Source: a bacterium (GTDB lineage Bacteria; Acidobacteriota; Polarisedimenticolia; Polarisedimenticolales; Polarisedimenticolaceae). From it: 64,000 nt of DNA. The position numbers were made by a program, and so were the translations under genes. The stretch covers positions 1-64,000 of the forward strand of contig JAAELQ010000030.1 in assembly GCA_024226515.1 (NCBI GenBank), read 5' to 3'. This document shows, in pieces, positions 39,175 through 50,138 of this stretch (the stretch's first letter is position 1; each line of letters opens with the position of its first letter). The notes under the pieces were generated by a model, which saw only the letters and a program-made list of their open reading frames with translations, searched no databases and was not told where the DNA came from.

Positions 39175-40236
39175 ATGATCCGCACCCGCATCGCACTCGT
39201 CGTGTCCACGCTCGTCCTGCTCGCCCTGATGGGCTGCAGTCCACCCGCGGAGGAGAGCTCCACCGCGACCGAGGAGTCCCCACGGCGCACCTACGAGCTG
39301 CCGTACCACGGCGCGATCTCGTTGGCCGTCCCGGAAGGCTGGCGCGACAACGTCCGCCGCCCGCCCGGTGCGGCGCCGCCGACGATCACCTTCGCACCCG
39401 AGGTCGGCGAGGACTTCGGTATTCAGATCACGGTCTTCTGGGATCCCGGGACCGGGACGGACTTCAACTCGCCCACTCGGCTGCAAGCGCTGGCGTCCGA
39501 GGAGGCGGAGAAGATCGCGAACACGGCCACCGAGGGCGTGCTGGATCTGCGCGAGGTCAAGGGTGCCCATGCGACGGGATACGTCTTCTCTGCGACGGCG
39601 GGCCAGGCCGACCTGGGCCCGGGCCAGTACCGCAACATGACGACCGGCGCTCTGGCCGTGGAAGACCTGCTGCTCTACGTGCGCATTCTGTCCAACGATG
39701 CCGGCCTGGAACAGGTCGAGGGTGCTCTCGAGGTCGCGCTGAGCGCGGCGCGCGAGGAGGGTTCGTCGAGCCCGGCCGATCTGGAGCAGAGCCTGATCCT
39801 CGGCGACGACGGCCGCGTGACGAACCGCGACGGTCGCTACTCCGTCGTAGTGCCTGCGGGCTGGCGGATGCGCCCGACGTCGACGCCCCAGGTGCTCATC
39901 ATCGACTCCGGGGATCAGGCCTCCGCCTTCACGATCGTGATGAAGCCGGCCGCGCCGACCGTGCTCGACGACGTTCGCCAGCTGAAGCTCTCGCTGTCGA
40001 CCGCGCGCAAGGAATACGTCGAGCTGGCGCAGGAGGAGATTCAGATCGACGGTGTCGACGGCTACCGCGTGGTCTCGCGGACCGAGGTCGGCGGCGTACC
40101 CGTCGTGACGGAGAACTTCATCGTGAAACGCGACGAACAGGTCGCGGTGGTCGTGGGCTTCGAATCCGCCGAGGAGAACCGCGACCGATTCGCCGAGGAC
40201 GTCAAGGCCCTCGTCGAATCGATCGACTGGGAATAG
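39175..40236 (+). CDS. Lipoprotein of unknown function
   Basis: A 353-residue lipoprotein: signal peptide with lipobox LALMGC (C21), then a low-complexity serine/threonine/glutamate linker (about 22-38). Two similar domains follow, each opening with a PEGW or PAGW motif in a strand context (YHGAISLAVPEGWRDN and DGRYSVVVPAGWRMR), as in PsbP/DcrB-like lipoproteins. So it seems to be an internal duplication. The stop codon TAG is formed by the first bases of the GGGGTCAGACCC repeat, so the repeat may have trimmed or fixed its C-terminus. Confidence 0.75.
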   Translation: MIRTRIALVVSTLVLLALMGCSPPAEESSTATEESPRRTYELPYHGAISLAVPEGWRDNVRRPPGAAPPTITFAPEVGEDFGIQITVFWDPGTGTDFNSPTRLQALASEEAEKIANTATEGVLDLREVKGAHATGYVFSATAGQADLGPGQYRNMTTGALAVEDLLLYVRILSNDAGLEQVEGALEVALSAAREEGSSSPADLEQSLILGDDGRVTNRDGRYSVVVPAGWRMRPTSTPQVLIIDSGDQASAFTIVMKPAAPTVLDDVRQLKLSLSTARKEYVELAQEEIQIDGVDGYRVVSRTEVGGVPVVTENFIVKRDEQVAVVVGFESAEENRDRFAEDVKALVESIDWE

Positions 40237-40338
40237 GGGTCAGACCCTGCACCGCGGCAGAGGATAGGGAATAGGGGTCAGACCCCAATCGTGGACCACA
40301 CGCGTCGGGTTGTTCTCACAGCGTTGGGTCAGACTCCT
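40236..40338. repeat. Cluster of GGGGTCAGACCC repeats
   Basis: Three copies of the REP-like motif in a 103-bp gap: GGGGTCAGACCC at 40236-40247 followed by TGCA as in the 34.1-kb copy, the 13-bp palindrome GGGGTCAGACCCC at 40274-40286, and a degraded copy GGGTCAGACTCCT at 40326-40338. The first two are each preceded by GAATA. They lie between the convergent lipoprotein and ilvE genes. Confidence 0.7.
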
Positions 40339-40339
40339 G

Positions 40340-41215
40340 TCATCTGAATGCGACGGCGACGCCGTCGGTTACGATCAGCTCGCGGAACGCGCGCAGCAGG
40401 CGGCCGGTTCCCGCGCCCGGAGTTCCGTCGCCGATGCCGCGCCCGTCCACGTTGATGACGGGGACGATCTCGGCGCCGGTTCCGGTCAGGAAGCACTCTT
40501 CGGCGTTGTACAGGTCGTGCAGTCCCAGCCGGGTCTCCTGCGGCTCGTACCCGATCTGCTTGCCCAGCTCCAGCACGGTCGCGCGCGTGATGCCGGGTAG
40601 CGCCCCCTCGGTCACGTCCGGCGTCAGCAACTTGCCGTCCTTGATCACGAACAAGTTGTCGGCCGTGCACTCGGCGACACGACCGTTCTGGTTGAGCATG
40701 ATCGCCTCGGGCACGCCGGCGCGACGCGCCTCGATCTTGGCCTGGATGTTGTTGAGGTAGTTCAGCGACTTGATGCGCGGGTCGAGGCACTCGAGCGGGA
40801 TACGGCGCGTGCTGGCCGTGATCAGCGAGATGCCCGTGTCGTAGAACTCCGGCGGGTACAGCGCGATCCCGTCGACGATGATGATCACGGTAGGCACGTC
40901 GCAGTTGGCCGGGTCGATACCGAGGTCGCCGACGCCGCGCGAGACGACCAGCCGGATGTAGCCGTCCTTGCGGCCGTTGGCCGCCACGGTCTCGACGGTG
41001 GCCTCGATCATCTTCTCCAGCGACATCGGGATCTCGAGCATGATCGTGCGCGCCGATTCGTACAGGCGCTCGATGTGCTCGCGCAGGCGGAAGATGTTGC
41101 CCTCGTAGACCCGGATGCCTTCGAAAACTCCGTCGCCGTAAAGCAAACCGTGGTCGTAGACCGAGACCTTCGCCTCTTCCTTGGGAACCAGTTTGCCGTT
41201 GAGATAGATCAGCAT
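40340..41215 (-). CDS. ilvE: Branched-chain amino acid aminotransferase
   Basis: A 291-residue fold-type IV PLP enzyme that interconverts branched-chain amino acids and their 2-oxoacids. Signatures: YGDGVFEGIRVYEGNIFRL, the PLP lysine in RIKSLNYLNN, GVPEAIMLNQNGRVAECT and LPGITRATVLELG. D-amino acid aminotransferases and aminodeoxychorismate lyases share the fold, but the first motif fits IlvE. Its start overlaps the pdxT stop by 7 bp, so it is the fourth gene of the vitamin B6 operon. Confidence 0.9.
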   Translation of the reverse strand: MLIYLNGKLVPKEEAKVSVYDHGLLYGDGVFEGIRVYEGNIFRLREHIERLYESARTIMLEIPMSLEKMIEATVETVAANGRKDGYIRLVVSRGVGDLGIDPANCDVPTVIIIVDGIALYPPEFYDTGISLITASTRRIPLECLDPRIKSLNYLNNIQAKIEARRAGVPEAIMLNQNGRVAECTADNLFVIKDGKLLTPDVTEGALPGITRATVLELGKQIGYEPQETRLGLHDLYNAEECFLTGTGAEIVPVINVDGRGIGDGTPGAGTGRLLRAFRELIVTDGVAVAFR

Positions 41216-41862
41216 GTAACCCTCCGTTGTGCGCCCCCGGGGTCCGCCGCGGCCTCGAGCCGCGGCGTCTGCACTCCCTCCGGGGTCGTTCGACCGGCGA
41301 TCGATTCCAGAAAGCGACGTTGCAGGCGGCGGTCGGCGGTCAGCTCCGGGTGGAACGTCCCCGCCGTCACGCGCCCCTGTCGCACGAGCACCGGTTCATC
41401 TTCTAGTTTTGCCAGGACCTCGACTCCGGGGCCCGTCCTTCGAAAACGCGGCGCCCGGATGAACACCGCGGGCAGCGGCTCGTCGTCACCGTCCCAGTCG
41501 AGGTCGGTCTCGAACGAGTCGATCTGCCTGCCGAACGCGTTGCGCTCGACCGTCACGTCGATCAGGCCCAGGCCGGCCTGCGCCGGCCCCGTGACTTCCC
41601 TGGCCAGCAGAATCGCGCCGGCACACGTGCCGAGCAACGATCCGCCGCACCGGTGAAACTCGCGCAACCGCTCGAACCACGGCTCGTCCGCCATCAGGTT
41701 GAGCAACGTGGTGCTCTCGCCGCCCGGGATGACGAGCGCATCGAGCCCATCGAGCTCGCGCGTACGTCGCACCTCGACGACCTGCACGCCGAACTCTCGG
41801 AACGCTACGGCGTGGGCCGCGAAGTCGCCCTGCAGGGCCAGAACACCTACGCGCACGTTCAC
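41209..41862 (-). CDS. pdxT: Pyridoxal 5'-phosphate synthase glutaminase subunit
   Basis: A 217-residue glutaminase that supplies ammonia to PdxS. Motifs: [28 protein letters not shown], the nucleophile C80 in [11 protein letters not shown] and the C-terminal FHPEL (His-Glu of the triad). The start is GTG 41862, overlapping the pdxS stop as GTGA; no ribosome binding site is evident, so translation probably depends on coupling. About 20 extra C-terminal residues beyond the usual length overlap the start of ilvE. Confidence 0.94.
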   Translation of the reverse strand: MNVRVGVLALQGDFAAHAVAFREFGVQVVEVRRTRELDGLDALVIPGGESTTLLNLMADEPWFERLREFHRCGGSLLGTCAGAILLAREVTGPAQAGLGLIDVTVERNAFGRQIDSFETDLDWDGDDEPLPAVFIRAPRFRRTGPGVEVLAKLEDEPVLVRQGRVTAGTFHPELTADRRLQRRFLESIAGRTTPEGVQTPRLEAAADPGGAQRRVTC

Positions 41863-42758
41863 CACCCGCGCGTTTGCAACTGCTCGACCGGCTCGAGCTT
41901 CGAGGTCTCGATACTCTCCATCGGCTGCCCGAGTCCGCGCGAGACCTCGACCAGCACGGCCGGATCGCGATAGTGCGTCGTCGAACGGACGATGGCCCTG
42001 GCGCGCTCGGCCGGGTTCTCGGACTTGAAGATCCCGGAACCGACGAACACCGCCTCGGCGCCGAGCTGCATCATCAGCGATGCGTCGGCCGGCGTGGCGA
42101 TCCCACCCGCCGCGAAGTTCGGCACGGGCAGCTTGCCCTCCCGCGCCACGAGCCGCACGAGCTCGTAGGGCGCGCCGAGGTTCTTGGCCTCGGTCATCAG
42201 CTCGTCGTCGCCCAGCACCGTCAGCCGGCGAATCGCCGAGACGACCGAGCGCATGTGCCGCACGGCTTCGACGATGTCTCCGGTGCCCGCCTCGCCCTTG
42301 GTGCGCATCATCGCCGCACCCTCGCCGATCCGACGCAGGGCCTCGCCCAGGTCGCGACAGCCGCAGACGAACGGCACCTTGAACGCGAACTTGTCGACGT
42401 GGTGCGCCTCGTCGGCCGGCGTGAGCACCTCGCTTTCGTCGATGTAGTCGACGCCGAGCTCTTGCAGGATCTGCGCCTCGGCGAAGTGACCGATACGACA
42501 CTTGGCCATGACCGGGATCGAGACCGTCTTGACGATCTCCTCGATCATCGTCGGGTCGGACATGCGCGCCACGCCGCCGTCGCGACGGATATCGCTGGGC
42601 ACGCGTTCCAGCGCCATCACCGCGGTCGCGCCGGCGTCCTCGGCGATGCGCGCCTGGGTGTCGTCGACCACGTCCATGATCACGCCACCCTTGAGCATCT
42701 CGGCGAGACCCGTCTTGAGCCTCATCGTGCCCCGGTTCGTTCCGTTGCCTTCCTGCAT
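41859..42758 (-). CDS. pdxS: Pyridoxal 5'-phosphate synthase subunit PdxS
   Basis: A 299-residue TIM-barrel synthase that makes PLP from ribose 5-phosphate, glyceraldehyde 3-phosphate and ammonia. Motifs: [70 protein letters not shown] and [17 protein letters not shown]. Length and all motifs are normal. It begins 14 bp after pdxR and overlaps pdxT. Confidence 0.97.
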   Translation of the reverse strand: MQEGNGTNRGTMRLKTGLAEMLKGGVIMDVVDDTQARIAEDAGATAVMALERVPSDIRRDGGVARMSDPTMIEEIVKTVSIPVMAKCRIGHFAEAQILQELGVDYIDESEVLTPADEAHHVDKFAFKVPFVCGCRDLGEALRRIGEGAAMMRTKGEAGTGDIVEAVRHMRSVVSAIRRLTVLGDDELMTEAKNLGAPYELVRLVAREGKLPVPNFAAGGIATPADASLMMQLGAEAVFVGSGIFKSENPAERARAIVRSTTHYRDPAVLVEVSRGLGQPMESIETSKLEPVEQLQTRGW

Positions 42759-42772
42759 TTCTTGTCGACTCC

Positions 42773-44299
42773 TCAGAAAATCGGCATGGCTTCGACGGCG
42801 GAACGACGCGTTGCGTCGCCCCCGCGCGGCCAGCGTTCTCGAATCAATTCGCCCAGAATCGCCACACCCGACTCGATCTGCGACGGCGAGGCCGCAGAGT
42901 AAGTCAGGCGCATGCTGTTGCGTCCCTGCCCGTTGCTGTGGAACAGCTCGCCGCGGCTGAAGAGCACGCCCTTCTGTCGCGCAGCCACGAACAGCTCGTT
43001 ACCGTCGAAGTCCCCGGGTAGGGTAACCCATAGGAACAAACCGCCCACCGGCCGGGTCCACTGCGCCCCCTCCGGGAGGTGACGCTGCAGCGCGTCCAAC
43101 ATCGTGTCACGCCGCTCGCGGTAGATCGGCAGGACCCGCCGCAGGTGGTCGCTCAACCCGTTTTCCTGCAGAAACACATGAAGCGCCTTCTGCAGCAGCG
43201 GGCTGGTGCCGCAATCCTCGATGCGTTTCAACTCGACCAGGCGCGAGTAGACCGGCTGGGGAGCGGCGACCCAGCCGATGCGCAGGCCCGGCATCAGCTT
43301 CTTGGAGAACGTGCCGACGTGGATCACGTGGCGACCGCCGTCGAGCGCGTACAGCGACGGCAGGTCCTCGCCGCCGAGGCGCAGATCCCCCGCCCAGTCG
43401 TCCTCGACGACCGGGCAGCGATGGCGGCGAGCGACCTCCAGCAGCTGCTCGCGGCGCTCGCGGCCCATCACGCAGGTCGTCGGGTTCTGGAACGTCGGCT
43501 GGACGTAGATCAGCTTGGGCCGGTTCCGCTGCAGGGCGATCTCGAGCAAGTCGGGCCGCAGGCCCTGGTCGTCGCCCGGCACTCCGACCGCACGCGCCCC
43601 GATCGCACCGAAGACGGTGAGGGCGCCGGTGTAGGTCGGTTCTTCGATGATCACCGAGTCGCCGCGGTCGAGGAATGTTCGAAAGACCAGCTCGAGCGCC
43701 TGCTGCGCGCCGCTGGTGACCAGGATCTGCCCCGTATCGACCGTGGCGCCCTTGGCGCGCAGGTCGGCGGCGATGCTCTCGCGCAGCGGCGAGAAGCCCG
43801 CCGTCGCGCCGTAGGCCAGGATCTGCGAGCCGCCCTCCTCGATGGCGCGCGCCATGGCGCGGCCGAACCGCTCGACCGGGATCGTCTCGTTGGCCGGGTA
43901 GGAGCCCACGAACGAGATGCCCTCGCCCGAGATCGCCAGGCGGTAGATCGATTGCAGCCCGCCGTCGGTCGCGCCCTCGACGGTGCGCGAGAAGGCCGTG
44001 AACCAGGTGGACGCCGGCTCGGCGGACGGGGTCGATGACTCCGTCGCCGTGGGCCGGGGGACGACGAACGTCCCGCGCCCGGTGTGGCTGCGAACGCAGC
44101 CCTCGGCGACCAGCGCGTCGTATGCGGCGACCACCGTGTTGCGATTGACGCCCAGCTGGCGCGCCAGGTCGCGGGTCGCCGGCAGCCGGTGCCCGGGCTC
44201 GAGCCGGCCGTCCTCGACCGCCGCACGGACGTATCCGGAGATCTGTCGGTACGCCGGCACCGAACTGTCCCAGTCGATTTTCAGTCGTCCGAGAATCAT
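42773..44299 (-). CDS. pdxR: MocR/PdxR-type GntR-aminotransferase regulator
   Basis: A 508-residue regulator. Residues about 1-75 form a GntR winged helix-turn-helix ([35 protein letters not shown]). From about 110 on lies a fold-type I aminotransferase-like domain with the PLP lysine in [17 protein letters not shown]. MocR proteins sense PLP and control vitamin B6 or GABA genes; the position directly before pdxS identifies it as a PdxR. ATG 44299 is chosen because the family starts here. A promoter with a palindrome at its transcription start precedes it, indicating autoregulation of the whole operon. Confidence 0.93.
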   Translation of the reverse strand: MILGRLKIDWDSSVPAYRQISGYVRAAVEDGRLEPGHRLPATRDLARQLGVNRNTVVAAYDALVAEGCVRSHTGRGTFVVPRPTATESSTPSAEPASTWFTAFSRTVEGATDGGLQSIYRLAISGEGISFVGSYPANETIPVERFGRAMARAIEEGGSQILAYGATAGFSPLRESIAADLRAKGATVDTGQILVTSGAQQALELVFRTFLDRGDSVIIEEPTYTGALTVFGAIGARAVGVPGDDQGLRPDLLEIALQRNRPKLIYVQPTFQNPTTCVMGRERREQLLEVARRHRCPVVEDDWAGDLRLGGEDLPSLYALDGGRHVIHVGTFSKKLMPGLRIGWVAAPQPVYSRLVELKRIEDCGTSPLLQKALHVFLQENGLSDHLRRVLPIYRERRDTMLDALQRHLPEGAQWTRPVGGLFLWVTLPGDFDGNELFVAARQKGVLFSRGELFHSNGQGRNSMRLTYSAASPSQIESGVAILGELIRERWPRGGDATRRSAVEAMPIF

Positions 44300-44311
44300 C
44301 TCCACCCCGAT

Positions 44312-44332
44312 TGGCCTAGGCCACCTAGGCCA
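44312..44332. promoter_or_regulatory. PdxR operator
   Basis: GGCCTAGG (44313-44320), CCA, CCTAGGCC (44324-44331): perfect 8-bp inverted arms. The same bases also contain a 12-bp palindrome TGGCCTAGGCCA (44312-44323) and a direct repeat of CCTAGGCCA (44315-44323 and 44324-44332). It sits at the expected transcription start, just downstream of the -10 box. MocR regulators are known to bind closely spaced direct or inverted repeats. Confidence 0.65.
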
Positions 44333-44359
44333 TTCTAACGCATTTGCGGGGCCAGACAA
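44332..44359 (-). promoter_or_regulatory. Promoter of the pdxR-pdxS-pdxT-ilvE operon
   Basis: On the minus strand TTGTCT (44354-44359), a 16-bp spacer and TAGAAT (44332-44337, five of six). The predicted start of transcription falls within the palindromic operator, which fits repression by PdxR. Confidence 0.6.
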
Positions 44360-44450
44360 GGGCCGAATCCGACCAAATTGGCCCCGAGGGCCGGGTCCGC
44401 CCGCCATTCGCTATGATGAACCCCCCAAACGGAGCCGAGATGACCACCCC

Positions 44451-44501
44451 GACCCAGGTTGATGAATGACCGCCCGAATCTCCCGGACCCAGGTTGATGA
44501 A
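44451..44501 (+). repeat. 16-bp direct repeat across the TPR gene start
   Basis: GACCCAGGTTGATGAA occurs at 44451-44466 and again at 44486-44501, 35 bp apart. The first copy lies in a nine-codon reading frame (ATG 44440, product MTTPTQVDE) that has its own GGAG and ends in ATGA at the true start; the second lies in codons 7-12 of the gene (RTQVDEG). It looks like a small tandem duplication of the gene start. Confidence 0.7.
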
Positions 44502-46319
44502 GGGCGATTCGCCCTCGCCATCTGCGTGGGGCTGGTGCTGGCCGTCGTGCTGGTCTACGCGGGCACGGCGAACCACGAGTTCGTCCACTGGGACGACGAC
44601 ATCTACGTCTTCGACAACGCGCGCGTCGTCGGCGGCCTCGATGCCGACGGAGTGGGCTGGGCCTTCACCAGCACCCATGCCGCGAACTGGCACCCGCTGA
44701 CCTGGATCTCGCACATGGTCGACGTCGAGCTGTTCGGGCTCGAACCGGGAGGCCACCACCTGGTCAACGTGGCCCTGCACGCGCTGAACGCGGTCCTGCT
44801 GTTCGCGGCGCTGCGGATGATGACCGGGACTCTGTGGCCCCCCGCCCTCGTCGCGGCGCTGTTCGCGTTGCATCCGCTGCGCGTCGAATCGGTGGCCTGG
44901 GTCGCCGAGCGCAAGGACCTGCTGAGCGGCCTGTTCTGGATGACGACGCTGCTGGCCTACGCCTGGTACTGCAAGCGAACGGGGCCGGCGCGCTACCTCG
45001 TCGTCGTCGCGTCGCTGGCGCTGGGATTGATGTCCAAGCCGATGCTGGTCACGCTGCCGCTCGTCCTGCTGCTGCTGGACGGCTGGCCACTCGGGCGTCT
45101 CGCCGGAGGGCCGGCGGGGCGGGTCGCGTTCGACCGGCCGAGGTCGGTGAGCTTCCTGATCGTCGAGAAGCTGCCGCTGCTGTTGCTGTCCGCCGTGTCG
45201 AGCTGGTTGACCGGCGTCGCCCAGAAGAGCGGCGGAGCGATCGGCTCGCTCGAAGCGCTGCCGTTCGCCGACCGTCTGGCCAACGCGCTGACGGCATACG
45301 TGGCCTACCTGACGAAGACGATCGCGCCACTGGGTCTGGCCTGCCTCTACCCGCATCCGGCCCTCGTGGGACAGACGAACTGGATCGGCGCGGCGATCGC
45401 CGGATTGCTGCTGCTGGTCATCACCGCCGCCGCGATATTCCTGTGGAAGCGCGCGCCCTACGTGACCGTCGGCTGGCTGTGGTACGTCGGCACGCTGGTC
45501 CCCGTGATCGGGCTGTTCCAGGTGGGCATCCAGTCGATGGCCGACCGCTACGCGTACGTCCCGTTGATCGGCGTTTACATCGTGGTCGCGGGCGTCGGCG
45601 CGACGCTCGTCTCTGCGCGGCCGTCGCTGCGCAAGCCGGCCGCGGCGGTCGCCGGCATCGTGCTGCTGGGACTCGCTGCGGGGACGTGGCTACAGGTACG
45701 GACCTGGAGCGACAGCCGCGCGCTGTTCGAGCGCGCGCTGAGCGTCACGTCGAACAACTACCGCATGCACAACAACCTGGGCAATGTCTATCTTCGCGCC
45801 GGCGAGGTCGAACGCGCTTCCGGAGAGTTCGAAGCGGCCCTCGAGATCAAGCCCGACTACGCCACCGCGCGCAACAACCTGGGCAAGGTCTGGGTACGCC
45901 GCAACGATATGACGCGCGCGGCGCAGCAGTTCGCGCGCGCGGTCGAGCTCGAACCCGACTACGCGAAGGCGCACTACAACCTGGCACAGGTGCTGGGGCA
46001 AATGGGGCGGGTGGACGAGGCGCTGCAGCACCTACGGACTGCCGTGGAGCTCGACCCCGGGTTACCCAACGCGCACAACGCGCTGGGCGTGCGCCTCGAG
46101 GCGAACGGCGACCTCGACGGCGCGCGCCGCCACTACGAACGGGCGATCGCGATCAAGCCGGACTTTTCCGAGGCGCACAACAACCTGGGGATTCTGCTCG
46201 CCAGGCAGGGCGACCTGCAGGGAGCCGCCGCCAGCTTCGAACGCGCGCTTCAGGCCGATCCGAACAACCCCGGCGCGCGTGACAACCTGCAACGCGTGCG
46301 CGGGATGCTGCGGCGCTGA
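44466..46319 (+). CDS. Polytopic membrane protein with C-terminal TPR repeats
   Basis: A 617-residue protein of the TMTC-like type. About ten hydrophobic segments span residues 16-410, with the acidic loop HWDDDIYVFDN after the first helix that recalls GT-C glycosyltransferases, and HPLRVESVAWVAERKDLLSG, a block frequent in these proteins. Residues about 418-615 form five or more TPR units (NNLGNVYLRAGEVERASGEF, YNLAQVLGQMGRVDEALQHL, NNLGILLARQGDLQGAAASF). A protein- or lipid-glycosyltransferase activity is possible, not shown. Translation probably starts by coupling from a nine-codon upstream frame. Confidence 0.82.
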   Translation: MTARISRTQVDEGRFALAICVGLVLAVVLVYAGTANHEFVHWDDDIYVFDNARVVGGLDADGVGWAFTSTHAANWHPLTWISHMVDVELFGLEPGGHHLVNVALHALNAVLLFAALRMMTGTLWPPALVAALFALHPLRVESVAWVAERKDLLSGLFWMTTLLAYAWYCKRTGPARYLVVVASLALGLMSKPMLVTLPLVLLLLDGWPLGRLAGGPAGRVAFDRPRSVSFLIVEKLPLLLLSAVSSWLTGVAQKSGGAIGSLEALPFADRLANALTAYVAYLTKTIAPLGLACLYPHPALVGQTNWIGAAIAGLLLLVITAAAIFLWKRAPYVTVGWLWYVGTLVPVIGLFQVGIQSMADRYAYVPLIGVYIVVAGVGATLVSARPSLRKPAAAVAGIVLLGLAAGTWLQVRTWSDSRALFERALSVTSNNYRMHNNLGNVYLRAGEVERASGEFEAALEIKPDYATARNNLGKVWVRRNDMTRAAQQFARAVELEPDYAKAHYNLAQVLGQMGRVDEALQHLRTAVELDPGLPNAHNALGVRLEANGDLDGARRHYERAIAIKPDFSEAHNNLGILLARQGDLQGAAASFERALQADPNNPGARDNLQRVRGMLRR

Positions 46320-46325
46320 CGGCTC

Positions 46326-48128
<1,803 letters not shown>

Positions 48129-48165
48129 AGAACGAACCTCCCTGCCCAGAAGATACCGTGAAACG

Positions 48166-49167
48166 CTAGAGTTTGCCGATGAAGTGCGTGCCTCCGCGTC
48201 CCTGCAGGGCGTGCGGCAGGCTCTCGGGGTCGGTGATCAGCGCACGGCGTCCGCCGTTGCGCAGGAAACGGATCACGGCCTCGATCTTGGGCCCCATGCT
48301 GCCTGCCGAGAAGTGTCCCTCGGCGTGGAAGCGCTCGATCTCCTCCACGGTCACGGCGCTCAGAGCCTGTTGCTCGGGCTTGCCGAAGTGGAGGTAAACC
48401 TGCGGCACCGCTGTGAGGATGATCAGCAGCTCGGCGCCGATGTTCGTCGCCAGCACCGACGAGGTGAGGTCCTTGTCGACCACCGCCTCGACGCCCTCGT
48501 AGGCCCCCGCGGACGACGTCTTGATCGGAATCCCGCCGCCGCCGCAGGCGACGACGATGTGGCCCGCCGTCGCGGCCTCGCGGATCATGTCACGCTGGAT
48601 CACGCGGATCGGGCGCGGCGAGGCCACCAGGCGCCGCCAGCCGCGACCGGCGGCGTCCTCGCGGATCATCCAGCCGTCTTCCTTGCGCCGGCGCTCCGCC
48701 TCCTCGCGCTCGAGGAACGGGCCGATCGGCTTGCTGGGCGTCTCGAATGCGGGGTCGTTCTCGTCGACCATCACCTGCGTGACCATCGTGACGACGAAGC
48801 GCCGCACGTCGAGCTCCCGCAGGCGGTTCAGTAGGCTCTGCTGGAGGATGTAGCCCAGGCTGCCCTCGGTCATCGCGACCAGCACGTCGAGGGGCATCTC
48901 GACCGTGTCCCCGTGGGTCAGCTCGTTCTGGATCAGCAGGTGACCGACCTGCGGGCCGTTGCCGTGCGTGATGACGAGATCGTAATCGCGCTCGACGAGA
49001 CTCATCAGCTTGCCGGCGATCTGCCGGGCGTTGCGCTCGTGCTCGGTCATCGTCCCCCGCTCGTCGGCGAGGATGAACGCATGACCGCCCATGGCCACGA
49101 GGGCGAGGGGCCGGGTCTTCGTCACGGGAGCCTCTCCTTCGGCCCCCAATGTCGTGTCCAGATTCAT
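48166..49167 (-). CDS. arcC: Carbamate kinase
   Basis: A 333-residue amino-acid-kinase-fold protein that makes ATP and carbamate from carbamoyl phosphate and ADP. Signatures: LVAMGGHAFILADERGT, ITHGNGPQVGHLLIQNEL, VACGGGGIPIK and AVVDKDLTSSVLATNIGAELL. The N-terminal 15 residues are a non-conserved extension. No arginine deiminase or ornithine carbamoyltransferase gene is beside it, so its route of carbamoyl-phosphate supply is unclear. Divergent from the SDR gene and followed by hflX. Confidence 0.92.
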   Translation of the reverse strand: MNLDTTLGAEGEAPVTKTRPLALVAMGGHAFILADERGTMTEHERNARQIAGKLMSLVERDYDLVITHGNGPQVGHLLIQNELTHGDTVEMPLDVLVAMTEGSLGYILQQSLLNRLRELDVRRFVVTMVTQVMVDENDPAFETPSKPIGPFLEREEAERRRKEDGWMIREDAAGRGWRRLVASPRPIRVIQRDMIREAATAGHIVVACGGGGIPIKTSSAGAYEGVEAVVDKDLTSSVLATNIGAELLIILTAVPQVYLHFGKPEQQALSAVTVEEIERFHAEGHFSAGSMGPKIEAVIRFLRNGGRRALITDPESLPHALQGRGGTHFIGKL

Positions 49168-49262
49168 CTAGGTCCACTCCGACGCCGTATTAGGCGGCAC
49201 TCCCCGAGTATGGCACGCGGGGACCGATTGCGTCCGCACCGGCGGTTGGGCATCATGGCCCG

Positions 49263-50138
49263 ATGAGCCAAGATAATTCCGCGAACACGAAGTCCTCGAT
49301 GGCCCCGGATCTGCTGGCCGGCAGGGTTGCCTGGATCACCGGCGGCGGAACCGGGCTCGGCCGTGCCATGGCGCTGCGTTTCGCGTCGCTGGGCGGCAAG
49401 ATCGCGCTGTGCGGCCGACGCCAGGAGCCGCTCGACGAGACCGCACAGACGATCCGCGACGCCGGCGGCGAGGCCGCGGTCGCGACCTGCGACGTGCGAG
49501 ATCCCGACGCCGTGCAGGCGGTGCTCGAGTCGCTCGTCGAGCAGCTCGGGCCGATCGACATCCTGGTGAACAACGCCGCGGGCAACTTCCTCTGTCCGTC
49601 CGAGGAGCTGTCGCCGAACGGCTTCGACGCCGTCGTGCGCATCGTGCTGCACGGCACGTTCCACTGCACGCGCGCCGCCGGACGGCACTGGATCGAGACG
49701 AAGCGCCCCGGCTCCGTGCTGAACATCGCCGCGACCTACTGGAACACCGGCTCGGGATTCGTGCTGGCGTCGGCCTGCGCCAAGGCCGGCGTCGTCGCGC
49801 TGACCCGCTCGCTGGCCGTCGAGTGGGCGCGGCACGGCATTCGCCTGAACGCCATCGCGCCGGGCCCGATCCCGACCGAGGGGGCGTTCTCGCGCCTGAT
49901 GCCGTCCGACGCGATGCTCGAGTCGCGACGGCGCAAGATCCCCGCGCAGCGTTTCGGCACGCCGGAAGAGCTGGCCGACCTGGCGGCCTTCGTCGTCTCC
50001 GACGCCGGAAGCTGGATGCGCGGCGAGGTCGTGACGTTCGACGGCGGGGAGTGGCTGCGCGGCGCGGGCGAGTTCAACGACCTGCTCGAGCTTCCGCCCG
50101 AGACCTGGGAGGCGCTGCGCAAGGGGGCCGGCGGCTGA
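49263..50138 (+). CDS. SDR oxidoreductase, 2,4-dienoyl-CoA reductase-like
   Basis: A 291-residue short-chain dehydrogenase. The NAD(P) loop is TGGGTGLGRAMALRFASLGG (about residues 26-45) and NNAAGNF follows. The usual Tyr-X3-Lys is replaced by SGFVLASACAKAGV, a pattern I know from DECR-type 2,4-dienoyl-CoA and trans-2-enoyl-CoA reductases, with the catalytic lysine kept. This suggests a role in unsaturated fatty-acid beta-oxidation. It shares bases with the next start (TGATG). Confidence 0.87.
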   Translation: MSQDNSANTKSSMAPDLLAGRVAWITGGGTGLGRAMALRFASLGGKIALCGRRQEPLDETAQTIRDAGGEAAVATCDVRDPDAVQAVLESLVEQLGPIDILVNNAAGNFLCPSEELSPNGFDAVVRIVLHGTFHCTRAAGRHWIETKRPGSVLNIAATYWNTGSGFVLASACAKAGVVALTRSLAVEWARHGIRLNAIAPGPIPTEGAFSRLMPSDAMLESRRRKIPAQRFGTPEELADLAAFVVSDAGSWMRGEVVTFDGGEWLRGAGEFNDLLELPPETWEALRKGAGG

